DNA from: Trichococcus paludicola
Lineage (GTDB): Bacteria; Bacillota; Bacilli; Lactobacillales; Aerococcaceae
Length of the DNA: 64,000 nucleotides
Direction: 5' to 3'
Assembly (NCBI RefSeq): GCF_003052295.1
Contig: NZ_QBLC01000004.1
Coordinates: forward strand, 234,493 to 298,492
This document shows, piece after piece, positions 46,638 to 56,990 of this stretch. Both the position numbers and the translations under genes were made by a program. The notes below the pieces were generated by a model. The model made no database searches and was not told the DNA's origin. It saw nothing but the letters and a program-made list of their open reading frames with translations. Numbering within the stretch: position 1 is the stretch's first letter; every line of letters starts with the position of its first letter.

Positions 46638-47795
46638 TTAATCTGTTTCCTTGATTTCAAGTATTTTCAGATAAGCCTTCTCCATTTCGGCTTTGGTTTC
46701 TTCGTCCGTTTCGATTATAAGCCGTTCGGAGAAAAAAGCCAACAATTCAGGATTGGCTTCGCGCACAATTTCGGCGACGGCCCAAGCAGCCGTCCCGCGC
46801 AGCACCGGCCGGGGGTCCTGCTCGATCATCCGCAGCAGCTCCGGAATCGCCGTTCGATCGCGGTAATTCGCCAAAGCGATGACCGCGTTGCGCTGCAGCG
46901 GTTTCTTGCCGCGCCACGAGCCTGCCAGATGTCCGAATTGCTCCTTGAATTCGCGGTTCGATATCGTCAGCATCGGTTGCAGCACAGGGGTGACGCTTTC
47001 CGGTTCCGGCTCCATCTCAGGATGCACGTGATGATCCATCCCTCGGTTATACGGGCAAACTTGCTGGCAGATATCACATCCGTAAATGACGTGTCCGATC
47101 TTTTTGCGGTACTCTTCCGGCATATACCCTTTTGTCTGTGTTTGATAGGAAAGGCAGACGTTCGGGTTCAATTGGCCGTTGCCGAGGATTGCTCCGGTCG
47201 GACAGAAATCCTTACAGCGCATGCACTCCCCACAGCCGAAGACACCCGGCTCATCCGCGGGAAAAGGTATATCCGTGATGATTTCCCCCAAGTAGACGTA
47301 GGACCCGAACTCGCGCGTGATCAACAGGCCGTTGCGGCCGATGAAGCCCAACCCGGCCCGCTGCGCCACCACGGTATCGATCAGCTCGCCGGTGTCCACC
47401 ATCGGCTTGAAGCGGGCACCCGGAATTTTTTCCTGGATGAAGGCAATCAAGCGGTCCATCCTGTCGCGGAGAATGACGTGGTAATCGGTCCCCCAGGAAG
47501 CGCGCGAGAAATTGCCGCGACGTTCGCCGCGCACGCGCTCCGACTTTTCGGTCATTTTGCTCGGGTATGCCAGGGCGAGAGAAAGGATCGCTTGCGGCTT
47601 ATCGAATATCCGATCCGGGTAAATCCGTTCATCCAGGACCGGGTGTTCAAAGCCGACAGTATGGCCCTTCGCATGCTGCTCTTTCAAACTTTCCAACATA
47701 TATTCAAAAGGTTCGGCAGTGGTGAAACCCAGTTTATCGATACCCAGCTTTTTGCTTTCTTCTATTATTTCAGCCTTCAAGGCGGCAAAATTCAT
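46638..47795 (-). CDS. queG: Epoxyqueuosine reductase
   Basis: Cobalamin-dependent enzyme that completes queuosine at the wobble position of tRNAs with GUN anticodons. The 385-residue protein has the catalytic N-terminal domain, two [4Fe-4S] motifs [12 protein letters not shown] and CDICQQVCP, and a C-terminal HEAT-like repeat region (about 320-385). It is cotranscribed with trmL. The preceding 180 bases contain a strong promoter and a terminator hairpin (see the small RNA entry). Confidence 0.95.
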   Translation of the reverse strand: MNFAALKAEIIEESKKLGIDKLGFTTAEPFEYMLESLKEQHAKGHTVGFEHPVLDERIYPDRIFDKPQAILSLALAYPSKMTEKSERVRGERRGNFSRASWGTDYHVILRDRMDRLIAFIQEKIPGARFKPMVDTGELIDTVVAQRAGLGFIGRNGLLITREFGSYVYLGEIITDIPFPADEPGVFGCGECMRCKDFCPTGAILGNGQLNPNVCLSYQTQTKGYMPEEYRKKIGHVIYGCDICQQVCPYNRGMDHHVHPEMEPEPESVTPVLQPMLTISNREFKEQFGHLAGSWRGKKPLQRNAVIALANYRDRTAIPELLRMIEQDPRPVLRGTAAWAVAEIVREANPELLAFFSERLIIETDEETKAEMEKAYLKILEIKETD

Positions 47796-47878
47796 TTTTC
47801 TTGCTCCTGACAGTCAGTATTTTTTTGTACCATTCGGCGCCTTCGTCGAGCTCCGAAAAAGATTGCGAAAATACGCAC

Positions 47879-47975
47879 AAAAAAACGTATCGTTTCGGTG
47901 TCTGGCACGGCGAATGCGATACGTTGGTCAAGGTCATTTTGTGAAACAAAACGATAATAATGGCTACAAAATGAT
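47879..47975 (-). ncRNA. Short terminated transcript before queG (sRNA or attenuator)
   Basis: On the minus strand, a perfect promoter (see next entry) predicts a start at about 47975. The first 9 bases begin hairpin 1 (TCATTTTGT/ACAAAATGA, 47966-47974 with 47934-47942), followed by hairpin 2 ACGTATCG/CGATACGT (47917-47924 with 47885-47892) and then TTTTTTT. The product is thus about 97 nt, either a free small RNA or the attenuated form of the queG-trmL mRNA. It does not match the preQ1 riboswitch consensus by eye. Confidence 0.6.
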
Positions 47976-47981
47976 ATACGT

Positions 47982-48009
47982 ATTATAGCATATCACACCG
48001 CTGTGTCAA
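47982..48009 (-). promoter_or_regulatory. Strong promoter upstream of queG
   Basis: TTGACA (48004-48009) and TATAAT (47982-47987) on the minus strand, both perfect consensus hexamers, with a 16-base spacer. Confidence 0.88.
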
Positions 48010-48050
48010 CATTTTCCGGAAACTTGGGCTATATTCCAGTTATGCAAAAA

Positions 48051-48908
48051 TCAGACTGGTTTACTTGCGACCAAAAGTGTGACTGCCACAGTGACAGACT
48101 TCAACGGATTTGCCACCGCGTTTGCTAGAGATTCTTCGGAAGCACCCCAGGATAATGGCGTCATCTCCATCAGCCATCCATAGCTTTTTGCATCAAGAGC
48201 CACGGTATAGCTGACTTCTTCGCTGACAGCATTCGGATAGATGTCATAAAACCGGTCCACCACTTGTTGATTATCGTACTCTCTCTTTGTAGTATCCAGG
48301 GCATACAACTGCTCCCGCAACTCGATCAAATACTGCGCATTCGGCACCACTTTGACGACCTTCCCACCCGGCTTCAGAACACGATTGAATTCCTGATACT
48401 GGGATGGTGAAAAAATGTTCAAGATGACATCAAAGGCACTTTCTCCAAAAGGTGAATGCGCCAAGTCGGCCACGCACCAGAACGCATCCGAGAAAAAGTT
48501 GCTGGCTGCCAAATGGATCGCATCCTTCGATATATCAAAGCCGATTTTTGTTCCCGTTAAGCCTTTTTCGGTCAAATAGTGCAGATGGGAACCTTCTCCG
48601 CAGCCGACATCCAAAACTGTCGCCGACTCAGGATTATCAATATGAGCATAAACGGCATCCAATAAGGGGTAAAAGAAACCGGTATCCGCCAAATTTTTCC
48701 GGCTCGACAGCATCTCTTTGCCGTATTCGTTCTGGCCACCTTTCATCAACAGATGCAGGGTACCCTTTTTTGATACATCAAAACGATGGCCATTCGCACA
48801 GACGACACTATGCCCATCCACTGTCTCAAAATTCCCTTTGCAGATAGGACACTGGAAAAGATTCCGATGCTGTTCCAGATAGAGACTGCCCGCTTCAATT
48901 TTTTTCAT
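48051..48908 (-). CDS. rlmA: 23S rRNA (guanine-N1)-methyltransferase RlmA family
   Basis: Methylates a guanine of 23S rRNA hairpin 35 (G745 in E. coli, G748 in Gram-positives). The protein (285 residues from the ATG at 48908, with AAAGGA upstream) has a zinc site Cys20, Cys23, Cys37 and His41 and a SAM-binding VLDVGCGEGSHL motif near 99. In Gram-positive bacteria such enzymes (RlmAII) affect susceptibility to some macrolides such as tylosin. Which guanine is modified is not resolved here. Confidence 0.88.
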   Translation of the reverse strand: MKKIEAGSLYLEQHRNLFQCPICKGNFETVDGHSVVCANGHRFDVSKKGTLHLLMKGGQNEYGKEMLSSRKNLADTGFFYPLLDAVYAHIDNPESATVLDVGCGEGSHLHYLTEKGLTGTKIGFDISKDAIHLAASNFFSDAFWCVADLAHSPFGESAFDVILNIFSPSQYQEFNRVLKPGGKVVKVVPNAQYLIELREQLYALDTTKREYDNQQVVDRFYDIYPNAVSEEVSYTVALDAKSYGWLMEMTPLSWGASEESLANAVANPLKSVTVAVTLLVASKPV

Positions 48909-49123
48909 ATTTAACTGTCCTTTCCGGCCTCTTCCGGTTACACGGTGCAAGGCGTTAACTGATTCAAAACTCCTCAAACAGTTTACCATACTATCCGTTT
49001 GGAATCAGCTTTTGCTTGGTTGCCGCAGTTTGGAACCGGATTCATATCGGTGGAATTCTGATTTGCGTAGGTATATACTGAGGGTGAACAAAAGGTTCAA
49101 CCAAAAGAAAGGAGATTTTTCAA

Positions 49124-49534
49124 ATGTCAAATGAGTTACGCAAAAGCAACAGTTTCTTTGACCTGCTGTCGGATACCGGATCGATGTTCCAAAATCGTTT
49201 TTTTCAGGAAATAAAATTGGACGTACATGAAACCGAAGACAACTATCAAGTTACAGCCGATCTGCCGGGCTATAGCAAAGAGGATATCACTGTGGACTAT
49301 GACAACGACATTCTCTCCATTTCAGCCGTGCGCAAATCGGAAAAAATCGAAAAAGACGAAAAAGGCCAAATCATCCGCCAAGAACGTTCTTCGGGGTCCG
49401 TCCACAGGGAAATTTATTTGAAAGGCATCAACGAAGAAGATGTTACAGCTACTCTGACAGATGGCGTCTTGAACTTAGTGCTCCCGAAAAAAGAACCTAG
49501 TGTACTTTCCAAACGTAAAATTGAAATTTTCTGA
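49124..49534 (+). CDS. Small heat-shock protein Hsp20
   Basis: Alpha-crystallin-type chaperone of 136 residues. It has an alpha-crystallin domain (about 28-120: VHETEDNYQVTADLPGY through LNLVLPK) and the C-terminal I-x-I-like tail. An AAAGGAG ribosome-binding site lies upstream. A short dyad GGGTGAACAAAAGGTTCAACC lies just before it and a TATACT-like -10, so control may be transcriptional, but no CIRCE or CtsR box is evident. Confidence 0.93.
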   Translation: MSNELRKSNSFFDLLSDTGSMFQNRFFQEIKLDVHETEDNYQVTADLPGYSKEDITVDYDNDILSISAVRKSEKIEKDEKGQIIRQERSSGSVHREIYLKGINEEDVTATLTDGVLNLVLPKKEPSVLSKRKIEIF

Positions 49535-49549
49535 TCCATAAAGAAAAGA

Positions 49550-49589
49550 CCGAGCAAACCGCTTTCTGGCTTGCTCGGCTATTTTTTTG
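49550..49589 (+). terminator. Terminator of the hsp20 gene
   Basis: CCGAGCAA pairs with TTGCTCGG (49550-49557 / 49571-49578) and is followed by ATTTTTTTG. Confidence 0.8.
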
Positions 49590-49682
49590 CACTCAAAACG
49601 AATACTTTCACTTGAACAATCAAACATTAAGAGATAAAATACATCCATGGATAAAATATATCTACGAAAGAAGGCGAAAAAG

Positions 49683-50159
49683 ATGAAAATGAAAAGCGGC
49701 GTGGAACAGGCCATCTGCATATTGATCATGCTGGCGACCCAAATCGAGCAACGTCCCATCAAAAGCACCATCCTCAGCAAGCGCCTGTCTGTTTCCGATT
49801 CCTACCTGAAGAAAGTGATGCGTTCCCTTGTCGTTTCTGGCTTGGTAGATTCCGAGGCAGGCAAGGACGGCGGATTCAGACTGAAACGGACTCCTGAAGA
49901 CATCACGATGTTGCATATCTATGAAGCAATCGAAGGAACGCACAGCTTTGTCCGGCCGACCAATCTGGCCGAAAAGGTGTTCCTGCGTGCGGAAAAAATC
50001 AAGTACAAAAAAAGGGAAGTCCTTGAAGTATTCTTCGATGCAGAACAGCAATTCAAAACCCGCTTGCAGCAATACACACTCGATTCCCTCCTAGTCGAGG
50101 GCTCGGAAAGGGTCGAAAATGTAGATTGGGAATCCATCATCCTGTCTACCGAAATTTAA
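49683..50159 (+). CDS. Rrf2 family transcriptional regulator (without Fe-S cysteines)
   Basis: Winged-helix protein of 158 residues; the HTH segment reads STILSKRLSVSDSYLKKVMRSL. The only Cys lies in the first helix, so the three cysteines that hold an iron-sulfur cluster in IscR-type Rrf2 proteins are absent. The start at 49683 follows AAGG; twelve upstream codons are open. It is followed after 19 bases by the YhgE/Pip gene and may control it. Confidence 0.85.
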   Translation: MKMKSGVEQAICILIMLATQIEQRPIKSTILSKRLSVSDSYLKKVMRSLVVSGLVDSEAGKDGGFRLKRTPEDITMLHIYEAIEGTHSFVRPTNLAEKVFLRAEKIKYKKREVLEVFFDAEQQFKTRLQQYTLDSLLVEGSERVENVDWESIILSTEI

Positions 50160-50178
50160 ATGAAGGAAGTGCACTATT

Positions 50179-52818
50179 TTGTTTAAGCAAGAATGGAAAA
50201 CAATTTTCAAAACGAAAAAAATGATGATCATCCTGTTCGGGATCAGCTTGATCCCTTCCCTTTACACAGTCCTTTTCCTCAGTTCCATGTGGGACCCCTA
50301 CGGTAAACTGGCCGAACTGCCAGTCGCTGTTGTGAATCAGGACAAGTCCGTTTCCTATAATGAAGAAACACTGGCTGTCGGCGATTCGCTGGTGACCGGT
50401 TTGCAGGAATCCGATGCTTTGGATTTCGATTTCGTCTCACAGGAAGAAGCGGAAGCTGGATTGGAGGATGGCAGCTACTATATGGCACTAACCATCCCAG
50501 AGAATTTCTCAGAAAATGCGACCACCTTGTTGGATGAAACACCCCAGCAGATGGAATTGTCTTACCGGACCAGCGCGGGCAGAAGCTACATCGCCTCCAA
50601 GCTGACCGCTTCTGCCGCAAACGAAATCAACGACACCATCTCTGATGAGGTGACAGCCATCTACGCAAAAAACGTCTTTGAGCAACTGCAGACTGTCGCG
50701 GATGGGATGACGGAAGCGGCTGCCGGAAGCGCACAACTCAGCGACGGGACTGTCCAGATTAAGGAAGGCAACGAGAGCTTAACCACAAATCTCGAAACGC
50801 TTGCAGATAGCAGCCTCAGCTTCCGTGACGGTGCCGAAACGATGACGGTTGGACTGCAAACGTATCTGAACGGAGTCGGCCAACTGGATGTCGGCGCCAT
50901 TGCATTGAACAATGGTGCAGCCAAACTGGCAGCTTCCATGCCGGCATTGCAAACAGGCGTCGGTAAATTGAATGACGGCGCAGTAGCAACAGCTGAAGGC
51001 AGTGCATCGTTGAGCAACGGGCTTTCCAGTTTGGCGACGAACAGTCTCGCGCTTTCGACAGGTATGGACACGTTGAACAGTGGCATGAGCCAACTATCGG
51101 AAGGCAGTACATCATTGACTGCAGGCTTAGCGGCACTCAACACAAGTCTCACCAGTGCGGAACAACAAGCAAAACTGACTGCATTGCAGAGCGGGCTCGA
51201 CCAAATGAAAAACGGCATCGAAACGCTCGACAGTCAACTGCAGCAATCCAGTCTTTCATCAGATTTGGCGACCACCCTATCCCAATTGGACGGCTTATCC
51301 ACCACGATTGCGTCATTTCAAACCGAACTCAATACTATCACGGCTGCTGCGGATCCCGTCAACAATACCGCAGCCATCATGGATGCAATCTCACAAAGCG
51401 GTACCGAATTGACCCCTGAACAGGAAGCAGCCGTCAGCCAAGCTGTCTCTGCACAGCTGGCGACCGTCGCAAATGAACAAGCCGGTTCGATCCAAACAAT
51501 GGCAACCGGCCTCAGTGCTCTGTCCGGATTGAGTGGTATCGATGCCACTGCCATCGGGCAACAAGTAGCCTCACTCCAGTCCAGCGTCAGCAGTCTTTCG
51601 GCCGGCTATGCAAATGTCTACGCTGGAGCGACGACGCTTGTATCGGGCTTTGGCCAAATCGGCCAATCCAGCCAAACTCTTTTGTCCGGTTCTCAATCAT
51701 TGCAGACCGCCATCGGAAGCGCACAAAACGGCTCCCAAAAACTGGCTGACGGCCTGTCCCAACTTACAGCCGGTTCCGAACAATTGGCTGTAGGCGGACA
51801 AAGCCTTACGGAAGGTAACGCACAAGTAAGCGCCGGCCTGCAGACCCTAAATGAACAGACCGGAACCCTTGCATCAGGCGCAACTGAACTCCAAGATGGA
51901 ACCCAGTCACTGGCCGACGGAACCATGCAGCTGGTCGAAAATGGCAGCCTGCTGACCGACGGAATCAGCCAACTTGCAACTGGTGCTGTTAAAATAAGTG
52001 ACGGCTCCGGTCAATTGGCGGATGGTTCAGAGCAACTGAATGCCGGTTTGACAACATTGCTTAGCGGCACAGATGAACTGGGTTCTAAATTGCTCGACGG
52101 GAGCACCGCTCTGAACGAAGTCGATGCAAACGAGAACACCTACGCGATGATGGCTGAACCGGTAATCGCGAACCAGATCGAAACGGCACCAGTCGTCAAC
52201 AACGGCACCGGGATGGCACCCTACATGATGTCCGTCGCCCTCTTCGTAGGCGCAATCAGCTTGAACCTGATGTACGACAGCTTAACCCCAAGGAAATATC
52301 CGAAAAACGGCATCAGCTGGTGGGCCAGCAAAATCTCTGTGCTAGCGGCAGTCGGCGTTTGCCAAGCACTCATCATGGTCGGCCTCCTCTTGAGCGTCAA
52401 TGGATTGGCCCCGTCCTCGATTGAAAAAATGCTTTTGATCACCATTTTGACTGCGCTCGTTTCGGTGTCGATCGTCATGCTTTTCAACCTGCTGTTTGAT
52501 AAAGTCGGCTCCTTCCTGATGCTGATTTTCCTCATCCTGCAGCTGTCGGGATCCGGCGGCACTTATCCGATCCAGCTGTCCAACAGCTTCTTCGAGGCGA
52601 TCCATCCCTACCTGCCGATGACGTATTCGATCGATGCCTACCGCCAACTGTTCGGCATCGGCGGCAGCATCTCCACGGATCTGTTCATCCTGTTGGCGAT
52701 CCTGATCGTCTTCAATCTGCTGATCATCCTCTTCTACACAGTCAAACGGAAAACATTGCAACAGGAAGACTTTGAGCAAGAGGAAAAATCGGCTGCTCTG
52801 GAAACCCAAACCGCTTAA
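50179..52818 (+). CDS. YhgE/Pip domain large membrane protein
   Basis: A protein of 879 residues with one N-terminal membrane segment (about 14-38), an extracellular part of some 600 residues rich in short Gly/Leu/Ser heptad-like repeats (LADGSEQL- and LSNGLSSL-type), and five C-terminal membrane segments typical of ABC-2-like YhgE proteins. The family includes Pip, the phage-infection protein of lactococci, and the type VII-secretion associated EsaA, so an envelope role is likely. The start is TTG at 50179 with AAGGAA upstream. No T7SS genes are near, and no phage link can be shown here. Confidence 0.9.
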   Translation: MFKQEWKTIFKTKKMMIILFGISLIPSLYTVLFLSSMWDPYGKLAELPVAVVNQDKSVSYNEETLAVGDSLVTGLQESDALDFDFVSQEEAEAGLEDGSYYMALTIPENFSENATTLLDETPQQMELSYRTSAGRSYIASKLTASAANEINDTISDEVTAIYAKNVFEQLQTVADGMTEAAAGSAQLSDGTVQIKEGNESLTTNLETLADSSLSFRDGAETMTVGLQTYLNGVGQLDVGAIALNNGAAKLAASMPALQTGVGKLNDGAVATAEGSASLSNGLSSLATNSLALSTGMDTLNSGMSQLSEGSTSLTAGLAALNTSLTSAEQQAKLTALQSGLDQMKNGIETLDSQLQQSSLSSDLATTLSQLDGLSTTIASFQTELNTITAAADPVNNTAAIMDAISQSGTELTPEQEAAVSQAVSAQLATVANEQAGSIQTMATGLSALSGLSGIDATAIGQQVASLQSSVSSLSAGYANVYAGATTLVSGFGQIGQSSQTLLSGSQSLQTAIGSAQNGSQKLADGLSQLTAGSEQLAVGGQSLTEGNAQVSAGLQTLNEQTGTLASGATELQDGTQSLADGTMQLVENGSLLTDGISQLATGAVKISDGSGQLADGSEQLNAGLTTLLSGTDELGSKLLDGSTALNEVDANENTYAMMAEPVIANQIETAPVVNNGTGMAPYMMSVALFVGAISLNLMYDSLTPRKYPKNGISWWASKISVLAAVGVCQALIMVGLLLSVNGLAPSSIEKMLLITILTALVSVSIVMLFNLLFDKVGSFLMLIFLILQLSGSGGTYPIQLSNSFFEAIHPYLPMTYSIDAYRQLFGIGGSISTDLFILLAILIVFNLLIILFYTVKRKTLQQEDFEQEEKSAALETQTA

Positions 52819-52835
52819 AAAACTCTATGAATGCC

Positions 52836-52873
52836 AAAACACGCACAACCTCAACAGGATGTGCGTGTTTTCT
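52836..52873 (+). terminator. Terminator of the YhgE/Pip gene
   Basis: ACACGCACA pairs with TGTGCGTGT around the loop ACCTCAACAGGA and is followed by TTTTC. Confidence 0.8.
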
Positions 52874-52887
52874 TTGTTCTTTTCTGG

Positions 52888-53051
52888 GTGCAACAGCACC
52901 AGTGACGCTACTGTTGCACTTGCTCCGGTGAACAGTGGCTTCGCCGAAGGTCAGCCAATATTCTGGTTGCCATCTCCGTTGGGGAGAGCCTCGTCGTAGG
53001 TGCTTCTGAAAGTTACCTTCGTACTCCGGGGAGCACCCCTCTGACCGGAGC
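52888..53051. repeat. Structured intergenic element with nested hairpins
   Basis: A perfect GTGCAACAG...CTGTTGCAC stem (52888-52896 with 52911-52919) is followed by a long stem GCTCCGGT/ACCGGAGC (52922-52929 with 53044-53051) that encloses about 114 bases with additional GC-rich hairpins (GGCTTCGCC, CTCCGTTGGGGAG and CTCCGGGGAG). No open frame is supported. Nature unknown; see findings. Confidence 0.5.
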
Positions 53052-53081
53052 TGAGGATCATCTCATCAAATTCTCTGACCC

Positions 53082-54611
<1,530 letters not shown>

Positions 54612-54633
54612 TTATCCATTTGAATATTTCACT

Positions 54634-54664
54634 TGACTTAACCTTAACTTTAAGTTGTAAGCTT
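54634..54664 (+). promoter_or_regulatory. MerR-type promoter B (for merR1-DXS-like)
   Basis: TTGACT (54634-54639), 19-base spacer, TAAGCT (54659-54664). It has the same ACTTAA-N8-TTAAGT dyad as sites A and C, in the opposite direction to site A, so both divergent promoters carry it. Confidence 0.8.
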
Positions 54665-54703
54665 TGCCTATAAAACAAATTATGCCAAGCAGAGGTGAGA
54701 AAA

Positions 54704-55057
54704 ATGAATATTTCAGAAGCATCAGAAAAATCAGGACTGACAGCGGTAACCTTGCGCTATTACGAACGGATCGGCTTGATCCCGCCCGTGACCAGGGGCA
54801 ACGGTGGCGTCCGGTTATATAAAGAATCCGATCTTGGTTGGATCGATTTCATCAAGTGCATGCGCAATGCCGGTTTGTCGATCGAATCCTTGATCGAATA
54901 CACCGCTTTGTTCGATCAGGGAAAGGATACCGTCGTTGCCAGGAAGGAAATCCTGATAGAAGAACAGAAAAAAATGGAAGAACGTTACAACGAACTAGGA
55001 AAAACACTGGAAAAACTGAACAAGAAAATAGAATACTACGAGCAGGACCATTCTTGA
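54704..55057 (+). CDS. MerR family transcriptional regulator, copy 1
   Basis: Regulator of 117 residues from the ATG at 54704 (AGAGGTGA upstream). N-terminal MerR HTH and wing: NISEASEKSGLTAVTLRYYERIGLIPP, then a coiled-coil dimerisation helix with a CMRNAGLSIESL segment and a Lys/Glu-rich C terminus. No cysteine triad of a metal sensor is seen; Cys51 in IKCMR is the only Cys. It is about 60% similar in its first 70 residues to the copy at 57881 by eye. It likely activates promoters A, B and C. Cotranscribed with the DXS-like gene. Confidence 0.9.
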   Translation: MNISEASEKSGLTAVTLRYYERIGLIPPVTRGNGGVRLYKESDLGWIDFIKCMRNAGLSIESLIEYTALFDQGKDTVVARKEILIEEQKKMEERYNELGKTLEKLNKKIEYYEQDHS

Positions 55058-55092
55058 GTACTGCACATACAACCAAAAGGAGCGATTTTGAT

Positions 55093-56859
55093 TTGCATAC
55101 ATTACAAACAACAATCATCGACAAAGTGAACAGTCCCGCAGACGTGAAGACACTGAACCTCGTTGAGATGGAACAATTGGCTGGAGAAATCAGGTCTCTT
55201 GTATTGAACAAAGTCAGCCAGGTCAGCGGCCACGTCGGTCCGAATCTGGGCGTCGCCGAATTGACGATCGCTTTTCATCATGTTTTCGATTCGCCAAAGG
55301 ATAAGATTGTCTGGGATGTTTCCCATCAGTCCTACCCTCACAAAATTCTTACCGGACGCAAACACGGCTTCGTCGACAAAGAAAACTTCCATTCCGTCAC
55401 AGGCTACACTTCCCAGCACGAAAGCGAACACGACTTCTTCACGGTGGGGCATACTTCCACATCCATCAGCCTAGCTGTCGGTATGGCTAAAGCAAGGGAT
55501 CTGAAGAAGGAAACAGGAAATGTCGTTGCCTTGATCGGGGACGGTTCCCTGAGCGGTGGGCTGGCCTTCGAAGGTCTGAACAACGCTGCGGAGTTGGGGT
55601 CCAATCTTATCGTTATTGTCAACGACAATGAAATGTCAATCGATGAGAATTTCGGCGGACTCTACCGTTCCTTGGCTGAGCTGCGTGCGACAAATGGAGA
55701 AGCAGCCAACAATCCTTTCAAAGCATTGGGCTTCGAATACCGCTACGTCGAGGAAGGAAACGATTTGGCGAAAATGATCGAAACCTTCAGCGAAATTAAG
55801 GACTTTGGCCATCCACTTGTGCTCCATGTCCACACCGAAAAAGGCCACGGTTACGAAAAAGCCACTCAGGAAAAAACGAACTACCATTGGCGTTCACCTT
55901 TCAACCTGGAAACAGGCGAAAGCTTGAGAAAGTCTGCCGGGGAATCGTACAATTCAATCATCATGGATCATCTGATTAAAAAGGTTGATGATGATGAAAT
56001 GAAACTGGCTGCCATCAATGCAGCCATCCCGGGCATGTTCGGGCTGAATGCATTCAAAACCGCACATCCGGAACACTATTTCGATGTCGGCATCGCCGAA
56101 GGGCACTCGATTACGTTTGCGGCCGGACTGGCTTCCCAAGGCGTCAAACCGGTTGTCTTCCACTCGAGCACCTTCCTGCAGCGAGCCTATGACCAATTGT
56201 CGCATGATCTGGGCATCAACGAATTGCCGGCTGTACTGATCATCAGTGGCGGAGCTATCTCCAGCGGCGCAGTGACACATCTGGGTCTGTTCGATATTCC
56301 ATTGATCAAGAGCATCCCTAATTTCAACTATCTTGCGCCGACCAGCAAGGAAGAACTGCTTGCGATGCTGGATTGGGCTCTGAAACAGGAAAAAGGACCG
56401 ATTGCCATACGATTGCCGAATGGACCGGTCGTCTCCAGAGAGAATGCTTTGGCCGACTTCCAATCGCCAACTTACGAAATTCTCAAGCAAGGCAAGAAAA
56501 TAGCGGTCTTGGCGCTCGGTTCTTTCCTCTCACTCGGCGAACAAGTCGCTGAGCAAATGAAGGCTGAAACCGGTGAGGACATCACAGTAATCAACCCGCG
56601 CTCCATCACCGAGGTCGATGCAGATACACTAAAGGAACTGGAAGCGACCCATGACTTGGTCGTCACGCTCGAGGACGGTTCATTGGCTGGCGGCTTCGGA
56701 GAACAGATTGCTTCCTTCTATGGGGCCTCAGCTGTTAAAGTTTTGAACTTCGGCGCGAAAAAAGAATTTACGGACAATGTTCCGCTCGAAACGCTTTATG
56801 AGCAGTTCCATCTGACGCCTGAATTGATTGTAAAGGATATGCTGGAAGCTTTGGCTTAA
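55093..56859 (+). CDS. DXS-like transketolase-family enzyme
   Basis: Thiamine diphosphate enzyme of 588 residues, close to 1-deoxy-D-xylulose-5-phosphate synthase (DXS) in architecture: GHVGPNLGVAEL and DVSHQSYPHKILTGR near the N terminus, ThDP motif GDGSLSGG (149-156) with Asn near 178, then transketolase C-terminal domain. It differs from authentic DXS at key places: the DVGIAEQH motif reads DVGIAEGH (332-339) and the GADGPTHQG region reads SSGAVTHLG (390-398), with no DRAG-like Arg segment. It starts at TTG (55093) behind AAGGAG, 35 bases after merR1. The organism probably makes isoprenoids by another route, so the product may not be DXP. See findings. Confidence 0.8.
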   Translation: MHTLQTTIIDKVNSPADVKTLNLVEMEQLAGEIRSLVLNKVSQVSGHVGPNLGVAELTIAFHHVFDSPKDKIVWDVSHQSYPHKILTGRKHGFVDKENFHSVTGYTSQHESEHDFFTVGHTSTSISLAVGMAKARDLKKETGNVVALIGDGSLSGGLAFEGLNNAAELGSNLIVIVNDNEMSIDENFGGLYRSLAELRATNGEAANNPFKALGFEYRYVEEGNDLAKMIETFSEIKDFGHPLVLHVHTEKGHGYEKATQEKTNYHWRSPFNLETGESLRKSAGESYNSIIMDHLIKKVDDDEMKLAAINAAIPGMFGLNAFKTAHPEHYFDVGIAEGHSITFAAGLASQGVKPVVFHSSTFLQRAYDQLSHDLGINELPAVLIISGGAISSGAVTHLGLFDIPLIKSIPNFNYLAPTSKEELLAMLDWALKQEKGPIAIRLPNGPVVSRENALADFQSPTYEILKQGKKIAVLALGSFLSLGEQVAEQMKAETGEDITVINPRSITEVDADTLKELEATHDLVVTLEDGSLAGGFGEQIASFYGASAVKVLNFGAKKEFTDNVPLETLYEQFHLTPELIVKDMLEALA

Positions 56860-56905
56860 ACCATTTTACGGCACTTGTCCGGTTCCGATAATTTCATCAC
56901 TACCT

Positions 56906-56948
56906 AAAAAAATCCCTTCCGACGTTGAGCTGTCGGAAGGGATTTTTT
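56906..56948. terminator. Bidirectional terminator between DXS-like gene and dehydrogenase
   Basis: AATCCCTTCCGAC pairs with GTCGGAAGGGATT around GTTGAGCT, with A run at left and T run at right. Confidence 0.88.
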
Positions 56949-56990
56949 GGTTTTTTTGGTTGTCTTATTCACCGTCTTGCTGGTTCCTTG

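Noticed and set aside
46614..47810. 398-codon open frame on the plus strand
   Set aside because: It lies exactly antisense to queG, whose iron-sulfur motifs and catalytic domain are plain; the antisense protein has no recognisable features.
47879..47975. PreQ1 riboswitch for queG
   Set aside because: The typical short preQ1-I pseudoknot with its C-rich loop and A-rich tail is absent; the stems here are longer. I list it only as an unclassified element.
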